Origin: Mailhella massiliensis
Lineage (GTDB): Bacteria; Desulfobacterota; Desulfovibrionia; Desulfovibrionales; Desulfovibrionaceae
DNA: 36,785 bases
Reading direction: 5' to 3'
Assembly (NCBI RefSeq): GCF_020741395.1
Contig: NZ_DYZA01000170.1
Coordinates: forward strand, 1 to 36,785
Made by a program: the position numbers and the translations under genes. Shown piece by piece: positions 31,676 through 36,785 of the stretch. The notes under the pieces were generated by a model. That model was given only the letters and a program-made list of their open reading frames with translations, made no database searches and was not told the DNA's origin. Each line of letters begins with the position of its first letter. Positions within the stretch are counted from its first letter, which is position 1.

Positions 31676-32854
31676 ATGGATTTCTCTCTTTGGGCGTCGG
31701 GCTTTCCCGGCTTGTTGTGGGAGGTAGAGCATCGCCGTTCGCGCATCCGGCTTTTGAATGGCTGGATGTTGCCCGCACTGGGCGAGAACACTTCGCGCCT
31801 GCTTAAGGACGCACAATTCCGGCGGCGGGTGGTGATGAAGTCGGATCATACGCTGCTCGGAGAATTCTGGGAAATGGTGACAAGCCGCCAGGCGGCCATG
31901 GTGTCGTTCCGCTTGAACGACAACCCTCATCAGGCTTATCTTCTTCAGGGCTGGCCCGGGCCGCACGACCCGGAAAAGTATTTCGGCCTGCTGAAAGAAT
32001 CGGTGCTTCCGGCCACTTTTGTGGCCAACGGCACGGCGGGTACCTGTCAGCTTGCCCTGGGGCAAGCGCAGTACCCTGTGCTCGTGCTCAGTCTGGACCA
32101 GAAGGAAATCGTCACCTGCAACGATGCGGCGCAGGGGCTGTTCGAGGGAGCGGCAAGGGGCGGAGGCGATTTCATGCTCGAAGATATAGCTCCCGGCGAA
32201 ATGGGGGAGACGCTGCTCAAATCCTGCCGCCATGCCGTGGAAGAGGAAATATGGGCCGGTACGCTCATGCTCCGCAGCGGATCCGGCAGTATTCTCGGCT
32301 CCAAGGTACGCATTTCTCCCTGCTCCACAGGTACGGATATTGTCCGTATTGCTCTGCTCAATATCCCTGAAAAACCTGCTTCCTGTTCCCTTCCCAGTCT
32401 GGAGCCGGAAGGTACGCCGCCCTCCCTGAAAGCGGGGCTGGAACGGCTGCTTTCCCGCTGTCCGGGGGTGGATGGGCTCATGTTTTCCGATATTCAGTCC
32501 ATACGGGGCCGGGTGGAGGTGTACGGGGTGGGCAGGCTTTTTTCCTCCCTTTCCTGGGGGGCTTCTCATGCTTATGAGGGCACCATAGCGCAGGACATAG
32601 AGCGTTTCAGTCTGGATTCGCTTACGGTGGAGGATACTCTGGACAGTATCAAGTCTATCGACTGGGCCATGTTCATTCCCTGCGGGGTGCGTTCCTATTT
32701 CGCCAAGCCCTTTTATTCCGCCGAAGGGCTGCACGCAGTGCTTATTTTCGCTTTCGCCTTCCCCACGCCCGGAGGGTTCGGGGAGGCAGCCTTCCGGCCT
32801 TTATACGAGCCTTTCGCACGCCTTGTGGCGCACTGGCGCGCTTCCGGAGCCTGA
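31676..32854 (+). CDS. PAS/GAF-like sensory protein without an evident output domain
   Basis: This 392-residue cytoplasmic protein has no signal peptide or membrane helix. Residues 10-115 and 130-232 look like two PAS-type modules: VLVLSLDQKEIVTCNDAAQG (136-154) is the typical PAS entry, and the first module has LLWEVEHRRSRIRLLNGWML. The last 145 residues resemble a GAF-like fold (SYFAKPFYSAEGLHAVLIFA). I see no kinase, GGDEF, EAL or DNA-binding motif. The ATG at 31676 has GGAGG seven bases upstream. The gene is divergent from the gntR operon and convergent with the AraC-PAS gene, whose stop is 12 bases away. It may sense a ligand and act through protein contact. Domain calls are by eye and moderate in confidence. 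Confidence 0.6.
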   Translation: MDFSLWASGFPGLLWEVEHRRSRIRLLNGWMLPALGENTSRLLKDAQFRRRVVMKSDHTLLGEFWEMVTSRQAAMVSFRLNDNPHQAYLLQGWPGPHDPEKYFGLLKESVLPATFVANGTAGTCQLALGQAQYPVLVLSLDQKEIVTCNDAAQGLFEGAARGGGDFMLEDIAPGEMGETLLKSCRHAVEEEIWAGTLMLRSGSGSILGSKVRISPCSTGTDIVRIALLNIPEKPASCSLPSLEPEGTPPSLKAGLERLLSRCPGVDGLMFSDIQSIRGRVEVYGVGRLFSSLSWGASHAYEGTIAQDIERFSLDSLTVEDTLDSIKSIDWAMFIPCGVRSYFAKPFYSAEGLHAVLIFAFAFPTPGGFGEAAFRPLYEPFARLVAHWRASGA

Positions 32855-32866
32855 TTCTTCCGGGGT

Positions 32867-34126
32867 TCAGGACGAACTTGTTTCCGGGTTCTGCCGGGAT
32901 GGCTCGGACTTGGGGACGGCGTTCTCCTTTTCCTCCGTCACTACGCTGTGACGTTCTCCCAGGGAGAGGCGGCGGCCTATGCACACGAGGCCGAGGATAT
33001 TGCCCGAAGGCCCGAAATACGGGGTCTTCCGGGTTTCCATATAGAATCTTCTTCCGTCGGGATAGTCTATCCATTTGCGGAAGATTTTTTCCTTGCCCGA
33101 ATCGACGACGAGTTTGTCGCTCATGCGGAAGAAGGTGGCCGCCTTTTCCGGAAAAAGGGCGAAGTCGGTTTTCCCGCAGATTTCCTTGACGGGCAGCCCC
33201 ACGAACTGACTGTAGGCCTGGTTGCAGACTATGGTGACGAAATTGCTGTCCTTCACGAAGAAAAAGTCCGTCATGGTGTCGATAAATTCCGTCAGCAGGT
33301 GTGAGGTGAGCAGAAGTTGCTGCTCCGAAACGGAAGCGCTTTTCTTCAGCGAGCGTATGTAGTTTTTTTTGTAGGTTCCCGGAGAAATGCCGAAGGTGTT
33401 CTTGAATACCTTGCAGTAGTAGGATTCATTGTAGAAATCCATTTCGCAGGCAATATCGTGGATGGACCAGCCTCTGAGCAGTAGATCGAGGGACTTGCGA
33501 AGTCTGAGCTCCGCGAAATATTTCATGGGCGGGCTGTTATGCTCCTTTTTGAAGAGGCGGATGAAATGCTCCTGGGAGACTCCGCTTACACGGCTGACTT
33601 CCTGCAGGGTGAGGTTGCGCATGACGTTTGCCTGCATGTAGTTCAGAGCCTTCTGCACGATATGGCTGGAATCATGCGGGCCTTCCTCCAGCACAGAGGA
33701 AGTGACGGCGTAAAGCGCCGCTTCCAGCAGTTTTTCCATAGATTTTTTGCGCAGCAGCGATGGGGAATGCCCGGGGTACAGATGCAGGAGCGAGACGGTG
33801 ACTTCCTGAAGAGAGCGGTCGTTGAGCTTGATTTTTCCCTTTTGTACCAGCAGGGAAAGCAGCGGGCGCAGAAATGCGTACTCTTCTATATCGAACCAGA
33901 TGAGGAACAGACAGGAGGGCATATCCCCCTCGGGCGGTAGGGGCGGCTGATGCTTGGGCTCCGTCAGTAGAATATGGGAAGGAAGATGAGCGGAAATATT
34001 TTCCTTTTGCGGGAATAAAAGGCCGAGGCAGAAATGGAGATGGAACTCCCTTTTGGAGAAAATTTCGTTCCATTCCTTCCAATCATGCCGTTCCAGCGTG
34101 AGTAACGAGGCGTCGATCCAGTCCAT
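32867..34126 (-). CDS. AraC-family regulator with C-terminal PAS domain
   Basis: This 419-residue regulator has an unusual order: an N-terminal region of about 150 residues, the AraC double helix-turn-helix at about 155-255 (NLTLQEVSRVSGVSQEHFIR, then SIHDIACEMDFYNESYYCKV and FGISPGTYKK), and then a PAS domain at about 280-388 (DFFFVKDSNFVTIVCNQAYS, ICGKTDFALFPEKAATFF, YMETRKTPYFG). In most AraC proteins the HTH pair is at the C-terminus. The PAS domain resembles PAS_4/PAS_9-type small-ligand sensors. The neighbouring cupin, TIM-barrel and Tm-1-like genes lie upstream on the same strand and are the obvious candidate targets. The start at 34126 has no strong ribosome site. Confidence 0.85.
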   Translation of the reverse strand: MDWIDASLLTLERHDWKEWNEIFSKREFHLHFCLGLLFPQKENISAHLPSHILLTEPKHQPPLPPEGDMPSCLFLIWFDIEEYAFLRPLLSLLVQKGKIKLNDRSLQEVTVSLLHLYPGHSPSLLRKKSMEKLLEAALYAVTSSVLEEGPHDSSHIVQKALNYMQANVMRNLTLQEVSRVSGVSQEHFIRLFKKEHNSPPMKYFAELRLRKSLDLLLRGWSIHDIACEMDFYNESYYCKVFKNTFGISPGTYKKNYIRSLKKSASVSEQQLLLTSHLLTEFIDTMTDFFFVKDSNFVTIVCNQAYSQFVGLPVKEICGKTDFALFPEKAATFFRMSDKLVVDSGKEKIFRKWIDYPDGRRFYMETRKTPYFGPSGNILGLVCIGRRLSLGERHSVVTEEKENAVPKSEPSRQNPETSSS

Positions 34127-34360
34127 GGCAGAAGAACTTCAAATGTTTTTCTGGTGTGTTCTGAACGAATTCATTTTAACATGCGTGCGATGCCGTCCAG
34201 AAGGAGCCTGCGAAGGCTTGGGAGCGGGATGAACGGGCATAAGCTGCCCCGTCCTGCAAACATCTGGGGCGGAAATTTAAAAATGAAAACGCCCTGAAGG
34301 ATCAATATGAGGCAGAAAAGATATTTTTGCGATGAGGTATTTTCAGCGAAAAGAGGGGGA

Positions 34361-34385
34361 AGACCTCCGCTTGCGGCGGAGGTCT
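34361..34385 (-). terminator. Terminator after the cupin gene
   Basis: AGACCTCCGC pairs with GCGGAGGTCT over 10 bases with a five-base loop, directly after the cupin stop. CTCTTTT follows on the minus strand. It separates the cupin operon from araC; the gap 34127-34360 otherwise shows no gene. Confidence 0.65.
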
Positions 34386-34393
34386 TCAGTCAT

Positions 34394-34810
34394 TCAGGAA
34401 TTTTTTGGAGGAATGACGGTACAGTCGGGGTCAGCGCGCAGAGCGGCTTCCGGTCCGGGGAATTCATAGCATGCCAGAATACGCAGGGTACCTTCCCCTA
34501 CGTTGTAGGTGGAGTGGAACTGGCCGCGCTTGAGGGAAATCATGGTTCCGGGATAGACCTTCCGGGTTTCGGTGCTGCCGTCTTCATTCTCAATCATCTG
34601 TTCGCCTTCCCCTTCGAGAATGAACAGGTTTTCGCAGCATCCGGGATGATTGTGGCGGGCATGCCCCTGGCCGGGATCAAGAGTGACGATGCCGCTCACC
34701 ATGCACTGGGAGCCTGTCACTCTGGGGTCGGTGAGCCATTGCAGTTTTCCCCAGCTGAAAGACTGGGTCTCCACATCGTCAACAGTAACAAAAGAAAGCA
34801 GATCCGACAT
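34394..34810 (-). CDS. Cupin-domain protein
   Basis: This 138-residue single-domain cupin is a small beta-barrel. Motif 1 is GHARHNHPGCCENLFILEGEG (two His and a Glu in metal-binding positions) and motif 2 is PGTMISLKRGQFHSTYNVG (a His). Such proteins bind a metal and act as isomerases, dioxygenases or sensors; the exact reaction is unknown. AGGAGG precedes the ATG. It is the third gene after the Tm-1-like and PEP-hydrolase-family genes, separated from them by a hairpin-rich gap. Confidence 0.85.
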   Translation of the reverse strand: MSDLLSFVTVDDVETQSFSWGKLQWLTDPRVTGSQCMVSGIVTLDPGQGHARHNHPGCCENLFILEGEGEQMIENEDGSTETRKVYPGTMISLKRGQFHSTYNVGEGTLRILACYEFPGPEAALRADPDCTVIPPKNS

Positions 34811-34943
34811 GCGTTCCTCCTGCGTTCAGGTTGGGGAGGGAAAATTTCTTACCCGGCCGCCGCCGGGCAGGAGGCCCGGGCGGCGGGAAGAGGAAGGCCC
34901 CTTTCCGCGTCGCGGGCATGCGGCGCGGAAAGGGAGGCTGAGA
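34811..34943 (-). other. Hairpin-rich gap between the PEP-hydrolase-family and cupin genes
   Basis: Two strong GC-rich stems are present. CCCTTTCCGCG (34899-34909) pairs perfectly with CGCGGAAAGGG (34924-34934), and a second GCCGCC.../...GGCGGC stem lies at about 34857-34886. A short T-containing run follows the second on the minus strand. They probably lower expression of the cupin gene relative to the upstream genes or protect the upstream mRNA end. Confidence 0.5.
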
Positions 34944-35774
34944 TTAGAACCGGATGTCGACGAACTTCTTGACCTGATCCTTGATGGCGATTTCCGTAGG
35001 CAGGCGTTCCATGCTGCTCGCACCGTAGAAGCCCTGGATACCCTTGCAGTGCTGGAGGATATAGGCGGCGTCTTCGGGGTTGGCGATGGGGCCGCCGTGG
35101 CACAGGCAGATGATGTCGGGACGCACGGAGCGGGCGGCTTCCACCCATTCATTGATGAGCGGGATGCATTCGTCAAGGGTCTTGGCGGTCTTCGCGCCGA
35201 TAGTGCCGGCGGTGGTCAGGCCCATGTGGGGCACGAGGATATCGGCGCCGGCCATGGCCATGTTCTTGGCGTCTTCAGCGGAGAACACATAGGGAGTGGT
35301 GAGCAGATCCATCTGATGAGCCTTGGCTACGGCTTCCACTTCCAGCTTGTAGCTCATGCCGGTTTCTTCGAGGTTGGCGCGGAACAGGCCGTCGATGAGG
35401 CCCACGGTGGGGAAGTTCTGCACACCGGCGAAGCCTTCTTCCTTGATGCGGCGCAGGAAGCTGTCCCAGTTGATGAAGGGGTCGGTGCCGTTGATGCCGG
35501 CCACGACAGGCACGTTCTTGACCACGGGCAGCACTTCGCGGGCCAGCTCGAGCACGATTTCATTGGCGTTGCCGTAGGCGAGCAGGCCGGCCAGGGAGCC
35601 GCGCCCGGCCATGCGATAGCGGCCGGAGTTGTAGATGACGATGAGGTCGATGCCGCCGGCTTCTTCACACTTGGCGGAAATGCCGGTGCCGGCGCCGCCG
35701 CCGATGATGGGTTCCTTGCGGGCGATTTTGGCCTGAAGGCGGGCGAGAATGTCGGATCTGGTCATGGTGTTCAT
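34944..35774 (-). CDS. Phosphoenolpyruvate hydrolase-family TIM-barrel protein
   Basis: This 276-residue protein starts MNTMTRSDILARLQAKIARK. The run GGGAGTGISAKCEEAGGIDL (25-44), LIVIYNSGRYRMAGRGSLAG, VAGINGTDPF, VGLIDGLFRANLEETGM and the final GFYGASSMERLPTE identify the PEP-hydrolase-like TIM-barrel family (also annotated as a TIM-barrel signal transduction protein). Members act on phosphoenolpyruvate-like or 2-oxo acid carbon-carbon or phosphate bonds, but few have been tested. AGGAG lies upstream of the ATG. It follows the Tm-1-like gene by 24 bases; these two families are commonly paired, and sometimes fused, in bacteria. Confidence 0.88.
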   Translation of the reverse strand: MNTMTRSDILARLQAKIARKEPIIGGGAGTGISAKCEEAGGIDLIVIYNSGRYRMAGRGSLAGLLAYGNANEIVLELAREVLPVVKNVPVVAGINGTDPFINWDSFLRRIKEEGFAGVQNFPTVGLIDGLFRANLEETGMSYKLEVEAVAKAHQMDLLTTPYVFSAEDAKNMAMAGADILVPHMGLTTAGTIGAKTAKTLDECIPLINEWVEAARSVRPDIICLCHGGPIANPEDAAYILQHCKGIQGFYGASSMERLPTEIAIKDQVKKFVDIRF

Positions 35775-35798
35775 GGTCTTGCTCCTGAGTTTTGGGGG

Positions 35799-36785
35799 TT
35801 ATGCCGTGATTTCGTCGAAGTTCTTTTTGAGAGCTTCCGCGAATTCCTTGTCATTGATGTGGTAGGGAAGGCGGATGATCTTTCTGTCTTCCGTCTGATG
35901 TACCGTTTCTTCCAGGGTCTTGAAAAGGGCTTCGTCGGCTTCCGGCGAATAGAAGGGCATGCCGGGCGCGTCGATGGCGGAAACGCCCTTTTCAGGCAGA
36001 AGCATGCGTACCTTGCCTTCACACTGGTTGAGCTTTTCGCCTATCCAGCGGCCCATGCGCTCGTTCTCTTCCACCGTGGTGCGCATGAGCGTGACGTTCT
36101 CATTGTGCACATAGAGGTTGCGGTCCTTGTACTTGTCCGGCACAGTGGGAAGGGCCGCAAAATTGACCATGTCCAGCGCGCCGACGCTGAACACGCAGGG
36201 CACCTTGCTGCGGATGACGGCGCCTATGCGGTCTTCCCCGGCGCTCATGATGCCGCCCATCATGAGGTCGCACACTTCGGTGAGCGTGATATCGAGAACG
36301 CCGTGGATCATGTTTGAATCAATGAGTTTTTCCATGCATTTTCCACCCGTGCCCGTGGCGTGGAACACCAGGGGTTCACAGGAGGAGTCCAACAGGTCGC
36401 AGACCTGCTGGACGCAGGGAGTAGTCACACCGAACATGGTCAGCCCCACAAGGCTGCGGTGGTCTTCTTCCTCAGCTGCAGGATGGGAGGCCATGCCCAT
36501 GATGGCGCTTGCGGCATTGCCGAGGATTTTGCGGGAAATGACGTTCAGACCCTGCACGTCCACCACGGAAGGCATCATGCATATGTCGGTGGCACCCACA
36601 TAGGGGGCGACGTCGCCGGAGGCCACCGTGGAGACCATGATCTTGGGCAGGCCTACGGGCAGGCGACGCATGCCGCGGGTGACGAGGGCGGTATTGCAGG
36701 AACCGCCGAGGCCTATAACTCCGCCCATTTCATCCTGATGTTCTACGAGAAAGTCTTCAAGAAGGGCACCCATCTCGGCAAGGGC
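35799..36785 (-). CDS. Tm-1-like ATP-binding protein (UPF0261), 5' end outside the window
   Basis: The frame runs in from the right edge, so about 75-80 N-terminal residues are missing. The visible 328 residues include GGVIGLGGSCNTALVTRGMR, LPKIMVSTVASGDVAPYVG, GLTMFGVTTPCVQQVCDLL, VFHATGTGGKCMEKLID, DITLTEVCDLMMGGIMSAG and the C-terminal IRLPYHINDKEFAEAL. These match the Tm-1-like/UPF0261 family, named after the tomato virus-resistance protein; bacterial members bind ATP but their reaction is not established. It is the first visible gene of the operon with the TIM-barrel and cupin genes, and the AraC-PAS regulator is nearby. Confidence 0.88.
   Translation of the reverse strand, partial: ALAEMGALLEDFLVEHQDEMGGVIGLGGSCNTALVTRGMRRLPVGLPKIMVSTVASGDVAPYVGATDICMMPSVVDVQGLNVISRKILGNAASAIMGMASHPAAEEEDHRSLVGLTMFGVTTPCVQQVCDLLDSSCEPLVFHATGTGGKCMEKLIDSNMIHGVLDITLTEVCDLMMGGIMSAGEDRIGAVIRSKVPCVFSVGALDMVNFAALPTVPDKYKDRNLYVHNENVTLMRTTVEENERMGRWIGEKLNQCEGKVRMLLPEKGVSAIDAPGMPFYSPEADEALFKTLEETVHQTEDRKIIRLPYHINDKEFAEALKKNFDEITA

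Noticed and set aside
34650..36317. Long plus-strand open frame opposite the Tm-1-like and TIM-barrel genes
   Set aside because: Antisense shadow of two genes with clear family motifs.

Overview
The window is GC-rich, gene-dense bacterial chromosome with no rRNA, tRNA, insertion sequence, phage or CRISPR array that I could find. The gene set suggests an anaerobic Gram-negative bacterium, most likely of the Desulfovibrio/Bilophila type. It has a type III pantothenate kinase, an ExbB-ExbD-TonB set, Tat-type signal peptides, a C_GCAxxG redox protein, a GGGtGRT/NifU-like pair and several anaerobe-associated families. This placement is inferred from gene content only.

Layout. (1) 1-6.3 kb, minus strand: a CPA2 cation/proton antiporter, dprA, xerC, coaX and eno (cut by the window edge). 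The first three overlap by ATGA junctions. (2) 6.6-10.9 kb, plus strand: a vitamin B5 block with panC, panD, a BASS-family transporter, yhdT and panF. With coaX it covers pantothenate making, import and phosphorylation. PanD has glycine where the family has its pyruvoyl-forming serine. (3) 11-16.2 kb, minus strand: a LacI-type regulator, a C_GCAxxG protein, a NitT/TauT-type ABC importer and a threonine-aldolase-like enzyme. (4) 16.2-18.7 kb: an AT-rich divergent control region with palindromic candidate operators, then an MHS-type MFS transporter and a GpdQ-like phosphodiesterase. (5) 19-20.7 kb, minus strand: a second, paralogous LacI regulator overlapping a TPR lipoprotein gene. The two lacI genes keep nearly the same promoter.

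(6) 21-23 kb, minus strand: a NifU-like scaffold and a GGGtGRT protein behind a leader that can fold into alternative stems. (7) 23-24 kb: a metallophosphoesterase gene broken by a frameshift. (8) 24.4-27.8 kb, minus strand: a CobW/G3E GTPase with a long extra N-terminal region, then ExbB, ExbD and a short TonB. (9) 27.8-32.9 kb: a GntR regulator, a small Tat-like protein, an 11-helix tryptophan-rich membrane protein and a Tat-exported COG1237-type metallo-beta-lactamase-fold protein, with a divergent PAS-domain protein. A GntR-type operator abuts the promoter of the PAS gene. I recognise no described pathway here, and it is the best candidate for an undescribed system. (10) 32.9-36.8 kb, minus strand: an AraC regulator with a C-terminal PAS domain, then (upstream on the same strand) a cupin, a PEP-hydrolase-family TIM barrel and a Tm-1-like protein cut by the window edge.

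All calls come from reading translations, motifs and spacing. No database search or folding program was run.
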